64,000 nt of DNA from Streptomyces sp. NBC_00193 (GCF_026342735.1 NZ_JAPEMM010000001.1:3844001-3908000), one strand, 5' to 3'. Counted from the first letter of the stretch, positions 8,340 through 17,655 are shown. Notes: generated by a model not told the origin, from the letters alone. Made by a program: numbers and translations.

Positions 8340-9646
8340 GAGCCCTCCGAACCGTCCCGGGGCCCCGAACCGTCCCGGAGCCCCTCCAGGTCCCGCTCGA
8401 CGCGGTGGTGGCGCAGCTCCTCCAGGTCGTGCGCGTGCTCGGCCGCCGTCAGCCGGTCGGCCTCCAGCATCTCGTGCACGGAGTTCATCAGGGTCTCCAT
8501 GTCCACGACGCCGATGTACTCGCCGCGCCGCCCGGTGACGGCCACCCGGCCGCCGCTGTCGGTGAGTACGGCCTCCAGGGCGTCGTGCAGGGTCGCGTCC
8601 CGGGTCACCGTGTCGTGCACGAGCTGGCCGGCCCGGGCCAGGGAGCCCTTGGCGCGCATCAGGTCGCCGCGGCGCAGCCATTTGTACGGGCGGCCGCGCC
8701 GGTCCAGCATCAGCAGCTCGTTGCCCTGGCCGGCGCGCAGGGTGTTGAAGATCTGCTGCAGCGGGTCGTCGACGGACACGGTCGGGAACTCGGCGATCTC
8801 CACGTCCCGCACCCGGGTGAGGTTGAGCCGCTTGAGGGCCGCCCCGGCGCCGACGAAGCCGGAGACGAAGTCGTCGGCGGGGTTGGTGAGGATCGCCTCG
8901 GGGGTGTCGAACTGCGCGATGTGCGAGCGCTCGCGCAGGACGGCGATCCGGTCTCCCAGCTTGATGGCCTCGTCGAAGTCGTGGGTGACGAAGACGATCG
9001 TCTTGTGCAGCTCGTGCTGGAGCCGGATCAGCTCGTCCTGGAGGTGGTCGCGGGTGATGGGGTCGACGGCGCCGAAGGGCTCGTCCATCAGCAGGACGGG
9101 CGGGTCGGCGGCGAGCGCCCGGGCCACGCCCACGCGCTGCTGCTGGCCGCCGGAGAGCTGGCGCGGGTAGCGGCCGTGGAACTCGCGCGGGTCCAGGCCG
9201 ACCAGGTCGAGCATCTCCTCCACCCGGTCCTTCACGCGGGACTTGGACCAGCCGGTCATCTTGGGGACCAGGGCGATGTTCTCGGCGACCGTCATGTGCG
9301 GGAAGAGCCCGGAGGACTGGATCGCGTACCCGATCTTGCGGCGCAGTTTGACCGGGTCCATGTCGGTGACGTCCTCGTCGCCGATGCGGATCCGGCCGGA
9401 GGTGGGCTCGATCAGCCGGTTGATCATCTTGAGGGTGGTGGACTTCCCGCAGCCGGAGGGGCCGACGAAGACCACCAGCTCGCCCGCCTTGATCTCCATG
9501 GAGACGTCGTCGACGGAGGGGTTGGGGTTGCCGGGGTAGCGCTTGGTGAGGTTCTCCAGCTGGATGGTGGCGCCGGAGGTGGCGGCCGGCTGCGGGCCCG
9601 CCTCCGGCTGCGGGCTCGTCGTCGGCGCGGACGTCGGCTCAGACAC
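8336..9646 (-). CDS. Osmoprotectant ABC transporter ATP-binding protein with CBS domains
   Basis: A 436-residue OpuA/OpuCA/ProV-type ATPase. Walker A is GPSGCGKST (about residues 62-70), the signature is LSGGQQQR, Walker B is LLMDEPFG and the H-loop is VFVTHD. The C-terminal part (about residues 280-400) holds two CBS-like repeats (VSVDDPLQQIFNTLRAGQ and ATLHDALEAVLTDSGG), which in OpuA sense ionic strength or cyclic di-AMP. A Pro/Ala-rich N-terminal 25 residues is extra. It overlaps its upstream permease gene by 8 bp and its downstream permease gene by 4 bp, so all four genes form one transcript. Confidence 0.93.
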   Translation of the reverse strand: MSEPTSAPTTSPQPEAGPQPAATSGATIQLENLTKRYPGNPNPSVDDVSMEIKAGELVVFVGPSGCGKSTTLKMINRLIEPTSGRIRIGDEDVTDMDPVKLRRKIGYAIQSSGLFPHMTVAENIALVPKMTGWSKSRVKDRVEEMLDLVGLDPREFHGRYPRQLSGGQQQRVGVARALAADPPVLLMDEPFGAVDPITRDHLQDELIRLQHELHKTIVFVTHDFDEAIKLGDRIAVLRERSHIAQFDTPEAILTNPADDFVSGFVGAGAALKRLNLTRVRDVEIAEFPTVSVDDPLQQIFNTLRAGQGNELLMLDRRGRPYKWLRRGDLMRAKGSLARAGQLVHDTVTRDATLHDALEAVLTDSGGRVAVTGRRGEYIGVVDMETLMNSVHEMLEADRLTAAEHAHDLEELRHHRVERDLEGLRDGSGPRDGSEGS

Positions 9647-10286
9647 GGATTCCCCTCGGGATGGTGAGACGGCCGAGCAGGACGTACGCGGCGTCGAAGA
9701 GCAGGGCGAGGATGACGACGCCGAGCGTCCCCGCCAGGACCTGGTTGATGGCGTTGGCGCTGCCGAGCGAGGCGATCCCGCGGAAGATCTCGTTGCCCAG
9801 GCCCGGCCCGGAGGCGTAGGCGGCGATGGCCGCGATGCCCATCAGCATCTGCGTGGAGACCCGGATGCCGGTCAGGATCGGCGGCCAGGCGAGCGGCAGC
9901 TCCACCTTCAGCAGCTGGGCGCTGCGCGACATCCCGATGCCCTTGGCGGCATCGACCAGGGCGGGATCCACCCCGCGCAGTCCCACGATGGAGTTGCGGA
10001 CGATGGGCAGCAGCCCGTACAGCGTCAGGGCGATCACGGTCGGCGCGACGCCGAGGCCGACGATCGGGATCAGCAGGCCGATCATGGCGAGGGAGGGGAT
10101 GGTCAGCACCGTGGAGGTGGAGGTGACCGCGAGGTTCCCGGCCCAGCCGCTGCGGTAGGTCAGGACGCCGATGGCGACGCCGAGGGCGGTCGCGATCACC
10201 ATGCACTGGAAGACGGCGCTGGCGTGCTGGAAGGCGTCGGTGAGGAGCTGCTGGTGGCGGTTGGACAGGTAGGCCCAGAAACTCAC
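9639..10286 (-). CDS. Osmoprotectant ABC transporter permease (first permease)
   Basis: A 215-residue BPD-type permease, first gene of the osmoprotectant operon. It starts at GTG 10286 with GAGGTGA upstream. Five to six membrane segments are visible, and the EAA loop reads VDAAKGIGMSRSAQLLKVELPLA. It is about the size of OpuCB/YehW proteins. The gene lies 62 bp from the 3' end of the Lrp-type regulator gene, which is on the same strand, so readthrough control is possible but not shown. Confidence 0.92.
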   Translation of the reverse strand: MSFWAYLSNRHQQLLTDAFQHASAVFQCMVIATALGVAIGVLTYRSGWAGNLAVTSTSTVLTIPSLAMIGLLIPIVGLGVAPTVIALTLYGLLPIVRNSIVGLRGVDPALVDAAKGIGMSRSAQLLKVELPLAWPPILTGIRVSTQMLMGIAAIAAYASGPGLGNEIFRGIASLGSANAINQVLAGTLGVVILALLFDAAYVLLGRLTIPRGIRV

Positions 10287-10348
10287 GCCACGTCACCTCG
10301 TCCGTTTCGTCCGTCGTTCTCGCCGGTCGTTGCCGCGGGTCGGTCGGA

Positions 10349-10819
10349 TCAGTCGTCCTCGGCCGCCTGTTCGACCAGGGGGATGATCCGCAGAGGTACG
10401 GGATTTTCCATGACAATCGCCGTCGAAGCCCTCACGATGCCATCAAACGCGACAACCCGGTCGATCACCCGCTGGAGATCCGCGTTGGAGCGGGCCACCA
10501 GCCGGCACAGCATGTCCCCGTGCCCGGTCGTCGTGTGCAGCTCCAGCACCTCCGGGACCCCGTCCAAGTGGGCCCGTACGTCCGCGCCTTGCCCCTGTTT
10601 GATCTCCAGCGTGGCGAAGGCCGTCACCGGGTATCCCAGGGCCGCCGGATCCACCTGGGGACCGAAACCGCGGATGACTCCGTTCGACTGAAGCCTGTCC
10701 AGCCGGGCCTGCGCGGTGCCGCGCGCCACGCCGAGCCGGCGCGAGACCTCCAGGACCCCTATCCGGGGCTCGCGGGCGAGCAGGACGATGAGCCGGCCGT
10801 CGAGTTCGTCGATTCCCAT
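10349..10819 (-). CDS. Lrp/AsnC family transcriptional regulator
   Basis: A 156-residue protein when started at ATG 10819, where homology begins (MGIDELDGRLIVLLAREPRIG). The N-terminal helix-turn-helix (VLEVSRRLGVARGTAQARLDRLQ, about residues 22-44) is followed by a RAM ligand-binding domain (about 65-145). It is divergent from hppD with 133 bp between the starts, so it is a candidate regulator of tyrosine catabolism. Lrp proteins are often found next to and controlling divergent hppD genes. It could also affect the ABC operon downstream. Confidence 0.88.
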   Translation of the reverse strand: MGIDELDGRLIVLLAREPRIGVLEVSRRLGVARGTAQARLDRLQSNGVIRGFGPQVDPAALGYPVTAFATLEIKQGQGADVRAHLDGVPEVLELHTTTGHGDMLCRLVARSNADLQRVIDRVVAFDGIVRASTAIVMENPVPLRIIPLVEQAAEDD

Positions 10820-10952
10820 GGCTGCCTCCGGGGTGGTCGGTCGGTGGTCATAGTGCACAGATATCCCAGCCATGGTGGGCTGAGACTGGTCAGTCTGTAC
10901 AGCAGAAATGGAAACTATTGCGCAGCTTGTGGAACGGCGGGACTCTGCGGTC

Positions 10953-12104
10953 ATGACTGAGACCCAGCCGCTCGACACCGCACCGCGCACCGCCGCCAAG
11001 GCCGATCCCTTCCCCGTCAAGGGCATGGACGCGGTCGTCTTCGCCGTAGGCAACGCCAAGCAGGCCGCGCACTACTACTCGACCGCCTTCGGCATGAAGC
11101 TCGTCGCCTACTCCGGACCGGAGAACGGCACGCGCGAGACGGCCAGCTACGTCCTGACCAACGGCGCCGCGCGGTTCGTCCTCACCTCGGTCATCAAGGC
11201 CTCCACCGACCGCGGCCGCTTCCTCGCCGAGCACGTCGCCGACCACGGCGACGGCGTCGTCGACCTGGCGATCGAGGTCCCGGACGTCAAGGCGGCCTAC
11301 GCCTACGCCGTCGAGCACGGCGCGCGCGGCCTGGACGAGCCGTACGAGCTCACCGACGAGCACGGCACGGTACGGCTGGCGGCCATCGCCACCTACGGCC
11401 AGACCCGGCACACCCTGGTCGAGCGCGGCGACTACACCGGCCCCTACCTGCCCGGCTTCGTCTCCGTCGACCCGATGGTCGAGCCCCCGGCCAAGCGCAC
11501 CTTCCAGGCCATCGACCACTGCGTGGGCAACGTCGAGCTCGGCCGGATGAACGAGTGGGTGGCCTTCTACAACAAGGTCATGGGCTTCACGAACATGAAG
11601 GAGTTCGTGGGCGACGACATCGCGACCGAGTACTCGGCGCTGATGTCGAAGGTCGTCGCGGACGGCACCCTCAAGGTGAAGTTCCCGATCAACGAGCCGG
11701 CGATCGCGAAGAAGAAGTCGCAGATCGACGAGTACCTGGAGTTCTACGGCGGCGCCGGCGTCCAGCACATCGCGCTCGCGACGAACGACATCGTCCGCAC
11801 GGTGCGGGCGATGCGGGCGGCGGGCGTGACCTTCCTGGACACCCCGGACTCGTACTACGACACGCTCGGCGAGTGGGCCGGCGAGACCCGGGTGCCGGTC
11901 GAGACCCTGCGCGAGCTGAAGATCCTCGTCGACCGCGACGAGGACGGCTACCTGCTGCAGATCTTCACCAAGCCGGTCCAGGACCGCCCGACGGTCTTCT
12001 TCGAGATGATCGAGCGGCACGGGTCGATGGGCTTCGGCAAGGGCAACTTCAAGGCCCTGTTCGAGGCGATCGAGCGGGAGCAGGAGAAGCGGGGCAACCT
12101 CTAG
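10953..12104 (+). CDS. hppD: 4-hydroxyphenylpyruvate dioxygenase
   Basis: Converts 4-hydroxyphenylpyruvate to homogentisate in tyrosine degradation, using Fe(II) and O2. With ATG 10953 as start the protein has 383 residues, the usual length for Streptomyces HPPD. The iron ligands are visible as H189 (IDHCVGN), H272 (GVQHIAL) and E351 (FFEMIER). Two vicinal-oxygen-chelate domains are present, and the C-terminal helix with FKALFEAIEREQEKRGNL gates the site. An in-frame ATG at 10908 would add 15 residues without homology. Homogentisate also feeds melanin-like pigment in streptomycetes. Confidence 0.97.
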   Translation: MTETQPLDTAPRTAAKADPFPVKGMDAVVFAVGNAKQAAHYYSTAFGMKLVAYSGPENGTRETASYVLTNGAARFVLTSVIKASTDRGRFLAEHVADHGDGVVDLAIEVPDVKAAYAYAVEHGARGLDEPYELTDEHGTVRLAAIATYGQTRHTLVERGDYTGPYLPGFVSVDPMVEPPAKRTFQAIDHCVGNVELGRMNEWVAFYNKVMGFTNMKEFVGDDIATEYSALMSKVVADGTLKVKFPINEPAIAKKKSQIDEYLEFYGGAGVQHIALATNDIVRTVRAMRAAGVTFLDTPDSYYDTLGEWAGETRVPVETLRELKILVDRDEDGYLLQIFTKPVQDRPTVFFEMIERHGSMGFGKGNFKALFEAIEREQEKRGNL

Positions 12105-12131
12105 AAGGTTGCGGGGACCGGGTTGAGTGGC

Positions 12132-12162
12132 CCGGCGGGGCTGGATTTTCCAGCCCCGCCGG
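12132..12162. terminator. Bidirectional hairpin between hppD and TPR gene
   Basis: A perfect 14-bp inverted repeat (CCGGCGGGGCTGGA / TCCAGCCCCGCCGG) with a TTT loop sits between two convergent genes, ending 8 bp from the stop of the TPR gene. The GGCGGGGCTGGA-type stem recurs after cysM at 29061. Confidence 0.75.
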
Positions 12163-12169
12163 CCTACGG

Positions 12170-13657
12170 CTACGGCTTCGGCTTGGCGGCGGGCTTGGCC
12201 GCCTTGGGGAGTTCCGGGGCCACCCACGGCTTGGTGGGCTGCATGTTCTCCGGGCCGCCCGCCGGGGGCTTGCCGATCGTCGCCAGGGCCTCCTTCGCCA
12301 GCGGCGCCCGTACCGGCGAGAACCGCGGGTTCGTCCGCAGGGCCTCCTCCAGGTGCCGCCGCGCACCGGCCACGTCGCCCAGGCCCCGCTCGATCACCGC
12401 CCGGTGGTACGAGAACTCCGCGAGCCGCAGCCCCTGCTCCGTGGCCTTCTTCGCGTACTCCAGGGCCCCCGCGTCGTCGCCCGTCTTGTGCAGCGCCCAG
12501 CCCAGCGCGTCCGCCACCGGCAGGCTCTTGTGCCGGGCCCACTCCGCCGTGAGGCGCCGTACGGCCGCCGCCGGGTCGCCGTGGTCCGCCTCGAACCGGC
12601 CGAGCAGCAGCTCCTCGTTCACCCCGCTCCGGGCTGCCTGCGCCGGGAGCCCGGCGTACACCGCCTTCGCCTCGTCGCCCCGGCCCAGCGACTCCAGCAG
12701 CTCGCCCAGCTCCAGCGACAGCGCCGGCACCGCGGCCCGGCCCAGCGCCAGCCGGTAGTCCCGTACGGCCTCACCGCCCCGGCCCAGCGCCGCCAGCACC
12801 CGCGCCCGCCCGCCCAGCGCCGCCGCCTGGCCCGGATCGGTGCGCAGCGCGGCCTCGTACTGCTTCAGCGCCTCCGCGTCGTCGCCGCGCTCCCACGCCA
12901 GCTCCCCGAGCCGGAACAGCACGTACGCCTTCTCCGCCGGGGCCTTCGCCGCGCCCCCCGCGTGCTCCATCGACATGGCCGCGTCCTCGCGCCAGCCCCT
13001 GTCCCGGTACACCTGCGAGGCCTTCATGAAGGCCGCCAGCCCCGGCCGCATGTCGACCAGGCGCTCCATCGCCTTCTCCGCCGCCTTGTAGTCCCCGAGC
13101 CCGCCGTACGCGTCCACGAGCACCGGGTACGCCGTCCACCGCTTCGGCGCCTGCGCCCGTACCAGCTCGCCCCACTTCTTCCCGGTCCCGAAGTCCCGGC
13201 GGGCGTTGGCCAGCGCGCCCATGCCCGTCATCGCGTCGAAGTTGCCCTTCTCGACCGGGCGCAGCTCCAGCGAGCGCTTCAGCGCGCCCTCCGCCTTCGG
13301 GTACCAGGCGGGATCGGCCGTCCGCCGCGCCTGCTCCAGGTAGGCGGAGCCCAGCACCGCCCACGAGGCCTCGTCCTCCGGGTGCCCGGCGACCCACTTC
13401 TCCCGGTCGGCGACCAGCGCCGACAGGTCCACCGCCGCCACCGGCGCACCCATGCCGACCGCCGCGCGGGCCCGCTCGCTGGGCCCCGGCGGGCGCGCGT
13501 CGTCGCCCGTGCGGGCCGGCCGGATCAGCAGGGCCCCGGCGATCAGGACCACCAGGGCCGCCGCTGCCACGAGCGTCTTGCGGCCGGTGAAGGTCACGGG
13601 CGGGGCAGCCTGCAGCTGCCTCTCCTGGGAGACGGATGCGTCGCGCAGAGGGTCCAT
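12170..13657 (-). CDS. TPR-repeat protein with N-terminal membrane anchor
   Basis: A 495-residue protein starting at ATG 13657. A short cytoplasmic N-terminus is followed by one membrane segment (about residues 28-46, TLVAAAALVVLIAGALLI). The rest is a long array of tetratricopeptide repeats (for example YKAAEKAMERLVDMRPG and AEALKQYEAALRTDPG patterns) and a Lys/Pro-rich tail. It is probably a scaffold on the outer or inner membrane face; partners are unknown. The region upstream of the start is shared with the divergent oxidase gene (96 bp). The frame is also open far upstream, through the oxidase gene, as an antisense artefact. Confidence 0.82.
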   Translation of the reverse strand: MDPLRDASVSQERQLQAAPPVTFTGRKTLVAAAALVVLIAGALLIRPARTGDDARPPGPSERARAAVGMGAPVAAVDLSALVADREKWVAGHPEDEASWAVLGSAYLEQARRTADPAWYPKAEGALKRSLELRPVEKGNFDAMTGMGALANARRDFGTGKKWGELVRAQAPKRWTAYPVLVDAYGGLGDYKAAEKAMERLVDMRPGLAAFMKASQVYRDRGWREDAAMSMEHAGGAAKAPAEKAYVLFRLGELAWERGDDAEALKQYEAALRTDPGQAAALGGRARVLAALGRGGEAVRDYRLALGRAAVPALSLELGELLESLGRGDEAKAVYAGLPAQAARSGVNEELLLGRFEADHGDPAAAVRRLTAEWARHKSLPVADALGWALHKTGDDAGALEYAKKATEQGLRLAEFSYHRAVIERGLGDVAGARRHLEEALRTNPRFSPVRAPLAKEALATIGKPPAGGPENMQPTKPWVAPELPKAAKPAAKPKP

Positions 13658-13753
13658 GGGGTCACTGTGCGTCAATATGAAGAGCTCGCCGAGGTGTCCG
13701 AAGAACGTCGCGGGCGTGTTCACACCGATGGCCCCGGGTGCCACGCTGGCCCC

Positions 13754-15166
13754 ATGGCTGACGATGTTGAAGAAGTCGACGACAGGTCGCGCGCACTCCA
13801 CGGGCTGCTCCACGAGCGGCTCCTCGAAGGACTTCCGCCCGCGGCCCTGCTCACCGACCCCCAGGTGACCGCCTCCTACGCCACCGACATGGCCAGCTTC
13901 TGCGCCGCCGGCACCCCGGCCGCGGTGGTCCTGCCCCGGACCGTCGAACAGGTCCAGCACGTCCTGCGCACCGCCCACGCGCTGCGCGTGCCCGTGGTCC
14001 CCCAGGGCGCCCGTACCGGTCTGTCGGGCGCGGCCAACGCCTCCGACGGCTGCATCGTGCTGTCCCTCGTGAAGATGGACCGGATCCTGGAGATCGACAC
14101 CGTCGACCGGATCGCCGTCGTCGAACCGGGCGTCGTCAACGCCGTCCTCTCGCGCGCCGTCGCCGAGCGCGGCCTGCACTACCCGCCGGACCCCTCCAGC
14201 TGGGAGCAGTGCACCATCGGCGGGAACATCGGCACCGCCGCCGGCGGTCTGTGCTGCGTCAAGTACGGGGTCACCGCCGAGTACGTCCTCGGCCTCGACG
14301 TGGTCCTCGCCGACGGCAGGCTCCTGCAGACCGGCCGGCGCACCGCCAAGGGCGTCGCGGGGTACGACCTCACCCGCCTGTTCGTCGGCTCCGAGGGCAG
14401 CCTCGGCGTCGTCGTCCGGGCCGTCCTCGCCCTGCGTCCGGCCCCGCCCCGCCAGCTCGCGCTCGCCGCCGAGTTCCCCTCCGCCGCGGCCGCCTGCGCA
14501 GCCGTCTGCGCCGTCATGGAGGCCGGACTGACGCCCTCTCTGCTGGAGCTGATGGACCGTACGACCGTCCGCGCCGTCAACGCGCTGGGCAAGATGGGCC
14601 TGCCCGAGACCACCGAGGCCCTGCTGCTCGCCGCCTTCGACACCCCGCACGCACCCGAGGACCTCGCCGCCGTGGGGGAGCTGTGCACCGCCGCCGGGGC
14701 GAGCGCCGTCGTACCGGCCGAGGACGCGGCCGAGTCCGAACTGCTCCTCCAGGCCCGCCGGATGGCGCTGCCCGCCCTGGAGGCCCTGCGGCCCGCGACG
14801 ATGATCGACGACGTGTGCGTACCGCGGACCCGGCTCGCCGAGATGCTGGACGGGACCGCGGCCATCGCCCGTACGCACGACCTGCTCATCGGGGTCTGCG
14901 CGCACGCCGGCGACGGGAACACCCACCCCATCGTCTGCTTCGACCCCGCCGACGAGGACGAGACCCGGCGGGCCCGCGCGTCCTTCGAGGAGATCATGGC
15001 GCTGGGGCTCGAACTGGGCGGGACCATCACGGGGGAGCACGGGGTCGGCGTCCTGAAGAAGGAATGGCTCGCCCGCGAACTCGGCCCGGTGGGCCTGGAG
15101 ATGCAGCGCGCCGTCAAGCACGCCTTCGACCCGGAGGGACTGCTCAACCCGGGCAAGCTCTTCTGA
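13754..15166 (+). CDS. FAD-binding oxidase, GlcD/D-lactate dehydrogenase type
   Basis: A 470-residue flavoprotein of the VAO/PCMH family. The N-terminal FAD-binding domain shows PQGARTGLSGAAN near residues 77-89 and the IGGNIGTAAGG pyrophosphate loop near 155-165. The C-terminal FAD-oxidase domain ends with the conserved HAGDGNTHP near 395 and GEHGVGVLKKEWL near 430. It should oxidise a 2-hydroxy acid such as glycolate or D-lactate. The ATG at 13754 gives the usual length; the frame is open well upstream. It lies two bases from the end of the convergent ssgG gene. Confidence 0.9.
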   Translation: MADDVEEVDDRSRALHGLLHERLLEGLPPAALLTDPQVTASYATDMASFCAAGTPAAVVLPRTVEQVQHVLRTAHALRVPVVPQGARTGLSGAANASDGCIVLSLVKMDRILEIDTVDRIAVVEPGVVNAVLSRAVAERGLHYPPDPSSWEQCTIGGNIGTAAGGLCCVKYGVTAEYVLGLDVVLADGRLLQTGRRTAKGVAGYDLTRLFVGSEGSLGVVVRAVLALRPAPPRQLALAAEFPSAAAACAAVCAVMEAGLTPSLLELMDRTTVRAVNALGKMGLPETTEALLLAAFDTPHAPEDLAAVGELCTAAGASAVVPAEDAAESELLLQARRMALPALEALRPATMIDDVCVPRTRLAEMLDGTAAIARTHDLLIGVCAHAGDGNTHPIVCFDPADEDETRRARASFEEIMALGLELGGTITGEHGVGVLKKEWLARELGPVGLEMQRAVKHAFDPEGLLNPGKLF

Positions 15167-15167
15167 G

Positions 15168-15647
15168 TCACAGCTCCCCGTCCGCCGACTCGTCCGACGG
15201 CCACGGGTCGCGCATCCACAGCTCGTCGGCCGGCGTCGGGGCGAGCAGCTCGGCCAGCGCCGCGTCCAGGCCGAGCCGGTCGGCCTCGGTGCCGGGCGGC
15301 ACGATCCGCAGGGTCCGCTCCAGCCAGGCCGACACCGACACGGCGGGGGCCTCCAGCAGGGCGTCGCCGTCGGGGGAGCTGAGCGCCATGCACAGGACGG
15401 CCTGCTGGCCGACCTTCGTGGGCCAGATCCGCACGTCGCCGTGGCCGCACGGGCGGAACACCCCCTCGACCAGCAGCTCGCGGGCGAAGGTCCAGTTGAC
15501 CGGGGTGCTGGAGCCGGTGTGGAAGGTGATGTGCACGGCGTACGGGTCGTCCGTCAGGTACAGCAGGCGGGCGGGGACGGGGACGCTGCGCTCGGGGGAC
15601 AGGACCAGCTTCAGTTCCAGCTCGCGCTCGACGACGGGGTGGTGCAT
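15168..15647 (-). CDS. ssgG: SsgA-like sporulation and cell-division regulator
   Basis: A 159-residue SALP family protein, starting at ATG 15647. Family features include the Arg-containing FARELLVEGVFRPCGHGDV segment (about residues 54-72), the RIWPTKVG motif and the SVSAWLERTLRIVPPGTE region near the C-terminus. It has a 20-25 residue acidic tail beyond the usual 130-145 residues. SALPs act in septum placement and spore-wall formation and occur only in sporulating actinobacteria. In S. coelicolor the family member beside the hppD region is ssgG, so synteny supports this name rather than sequence alone. Confidence 0.85.
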   Translation of the reverse strand: MHHPVVERELELKLVLSPERSVPVPARLLYLTDDPYAVHITFHTGSSTPVNWTFARELLVEGVFRPCGHGDVRIWPTKVGQQAVLCMALSSPDGDALLEAPAVSVSAWLERTLRIVPPGTEADRLGLDAALAELLAPTPADELWMRDPWPSDESADGEL

Positions 15648-15986
15648 GGCGGCCTCACTTCGGTACGGGGTGCGTGTTCGGGCGGTGCGCGGGGCCTTCC
15701 GGCGGCCCACACCCGGAGAGAGCGCCGAAGTGCCCGGGTATGACGCGAGTTCGCGAGGCACTTCGAGGATTGGCCGAAATCAATCGGCTGACCGAAATCT
15801 TGCGTACGGGGCCGTGCTGCTCGTCTGCGTGCGTCTCTGTGCGTCCGTGCTCGTCCGTGCTCGTCCGTGCTCGTCTGGGTTCGCCCGATCGCTTGGATTC
15901 TCCCGTTACCGGACCTGTCGGGGGGCGGTTCTTGGCTATGGTCCACCCCTGCAAGAAGCCTCAAGCCACGATCGGAGTTGGGGACA
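15648..15986. promoter_or_regulatory. 339-bp divergent region between ssgG and RDD gene, with 10-bp tandem repeats
   Basis: Holds the promoters of ssgG and of the RDD gene. Four 10-bp units, GCGTCCGTGC then TCGTCCGTGC twice and a degenerate copy, lie at 15841-15880. Near 15766-15800 there are two copies of a CCGAAATC element. The segment 15766-15810 is less GC-rich than its surroundings, which fits a regulatory region. No gene is supported here. Confidence 0.5.
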
Positions 15987-17567
15987 TTGACGGCCTCCCC
16001 TGGTGACGGCGAGCACGCGGCCCGCGAGGGCTACTACCCCGATCCGTCCATCCCCGGGTACGTCAGGTTCTGGAACGGCCTGAACTGGGTTCCCGGTACG
16101 AGCCGCCCCGCGGCCCCTGCCGACGAGACGGGTCCCGTGTTCCTCGACCAGACGGGCGTGAGCGAGGCGCTGCGCGTGCCGGAGCACCGGCCGCAGCCGC
16201 GCCCCGCGCCGGCCCCTGCCCCCGCGCCGGTTCCCGCACCGGCTCCGGCTCCGGCTCCGGCACCGGCACCGGCTCCCGCGTCCTGGCCGGAGCCCGCCGG
16301 CTCCGCGGCGGCTCCGGCCGCGCGGTCCGAGGTGGAGTCCTGGTCGGAGTCCGCTTCGCGGTCGGATTTCGAGCCCTGGCCGGGGGCCGGGCCGTCCGGG
16401 TCCGGGTCCGAGCCCGGGTCCGGGATCGGGATCGGGTCGGGGCAAGGGGCCGAGGCCGCGGAATGGCAGGCCGATCCGCTCCACCAGTCCGGGTTCGGCG
16501 GGCCGCGCGACCACCGGGTGTCCTGGGGCCACGAGGAGGAGGCCGCCGCCCGCCCCGCCGGAATCTCCCTGGCCCGCCCGCCGGTCCCGGCCCCCACGCC
16601 GCACCAGGTCCCGGCCCCCACGCCGCACCAGGCCCAGGCCCATGCACCGGCACCGGCCCAGGCCCAGGCGGCGGTTCACCGCTCGGCCCAGGCAGCGCCC
16701 CAGGCCCAGGCCCACCGCTCCGCGCAGGCCCCGGCCCGGCACTCGGCCCCGGCCGCCGTGTCGGCCGCCCTGCCCGCGCAGGGGTCCGGCTCCGCCGCCC
16801 CGGGCGGCCTCGGCATCCTGTCGGCGCCCTCCCCGGTCGCGGCCCATGCCTCCGCCGCGGCCTCCGCCCCAGCCCCCGTGTGGCCCGCCGCCCCGGGTTC
16901 GCCCGGCAGCCCTGACCCGGAGCCGGCGGAGCGCGTGCGGCGCCCGGAGCGATCGGCCCCGGCCGTCCCGGCGGAGCCCGCCCGGCGCGTGTCCCCCGTA
17001 GAGCCGGCGGACCGTGCGGAGCGGGCCGAGGCCGCCGTGCCCCCGGCTCCGCGTCCCGAGCGGACCGGCCGCGCGGTGTTCGAGCGGATGGCGGAGCGGG
17101 CCGTGCGCCCCGCCGGGCTCGTGCGCCGCGCGACGGCCCGGCTGCTGGACTCCCTCGTGTACGCCGCCGTCGCGACCGGGGTGGCGCTGCCCCTCGTGCC
17201 CGGGGCGACCGCACACCTCCAGGCCAAGGTGGACGCCGCCCGGGCGGGCGGCCGGACCACCACCGTGTGGCTGCTCGACGGGACCATCGCGGGCTCGCTG
17301 GGCCTGGTCCTGGGCGCCGTCCTCCTCTTCGGCGTCTTCTACGAAGCCCTGCCCACGGCCCGTTGGGGCCGCACCCCGGGCAAGAAGCTGTTCGGCGTAC
17401 GGGTCCTGGCCACGGCCACGCTGCGCCCGCCCCGCTTCGGCGCGGCACTGCGCCGCTGGCTCGTGTACGCCCTCCTGGGCCTCCCGGGGGCCCTGTGGGC
17501 CCTCGCGGACCGCCCGCGCCGCCGGACCCTCCACGACCGCGCCGCACGCACGTACGTGGCCCGCTAG
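15987..17567 (+). CDS. RDD-family membrane protein with DUF2510 N-terminus and long Pro/Ala linker
   Basis: A 526-residue protein. TTG 15987 is chosen because CGGAGTTGGGG precedes it and a DUF2510-like segment follows (GYYPDPSIPGYVRFWNGLNWV, with its conserved Trp residues). Residues about 50-370 are low-complexity Pro/Ala/Gln with degenerate PAPAP and HQAQA repeats. The C-terminal RDD domain (about 375-525) has Arg/Asp in the first membrane helix (RRATARLLDSLVYAA) and a typical PGKKLFGVRV signature. RDD proteins may transport ions or solutes. A second RDD gene follows 88 bp downstream. Confidence 0.8.
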   Translation: MTASPGDGEHAAREGYYPDPSIPGYVRFWNGLNWVPGTSRPAAPADETGPVFLDQTGVSEALRVPEHRPQPRPAPAPAPAPVPAPAPAPAPAPAPAPASWPEPAGSAAAPAARSEVESWSESASRSDFEPWPGAGPSGSGSEPGSGIGIGSGQGAEAAEWQADPLHQSGFGGPRDHRVSWGHEEEAAARPAGISLARPPVPAPTPHQVPAPTPHQAQAHAPAPAQAQAAVHRSAQAAPQAQAHRSAQAPARHSAPAAVSAALPAQGSGSAAPGGLGILSAPSPVAAHASAAASAPAPVWPAAPGSPGSPDPEPAERVRRPERSAPAVPAEPARRVSPVEPADRAERAEAAVPPAPRPERTGRAVFERMAERAVRPAGLVRRATARLLDSLVYAAVATGVALPLVPGATAHLQAKVDAARAGGRTTTVWLLDGTIAGSLGLVLGAVLLFGVFYEALPTARWGRTPGKKLFGVRVLATATLRPPRFGAALRRWLVYALLGLPGALWALADRPRRRTLHDRAARTYVAR

Positions 17568-17655
17568 GGGCGTCCGGGCCCTCTCCCCGCCGCCCGGTCC
17601 CCCGAATGGACGCGTCCCGATTGCGGGCCGCTCCGGGCCGGGTTCGACTCGGGCC

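Noticed and set aside
8339..8681. A longer N-terminus for the second ABC permease
   Set aside because: It is antisense-free but overlaps the ATPase gene in another frame and reads as Pro/Arg/Gly-rich noise; the ATGA overlap at 8336-8339 explains the start.
10349..11059. A longer Lrp protein of 236 residues
   Set aside because: The additional N-terminus would overlap the hppD promoter and coding start; Lrp homology begins at ATG 10819.
12170..15121. A 983-codon minus-strand ORF through both the TPR and oxidase genes
   Set aside because: Only the part up to 13657 has real sequence character. The rest is antisense to a clear FAD oxidase.
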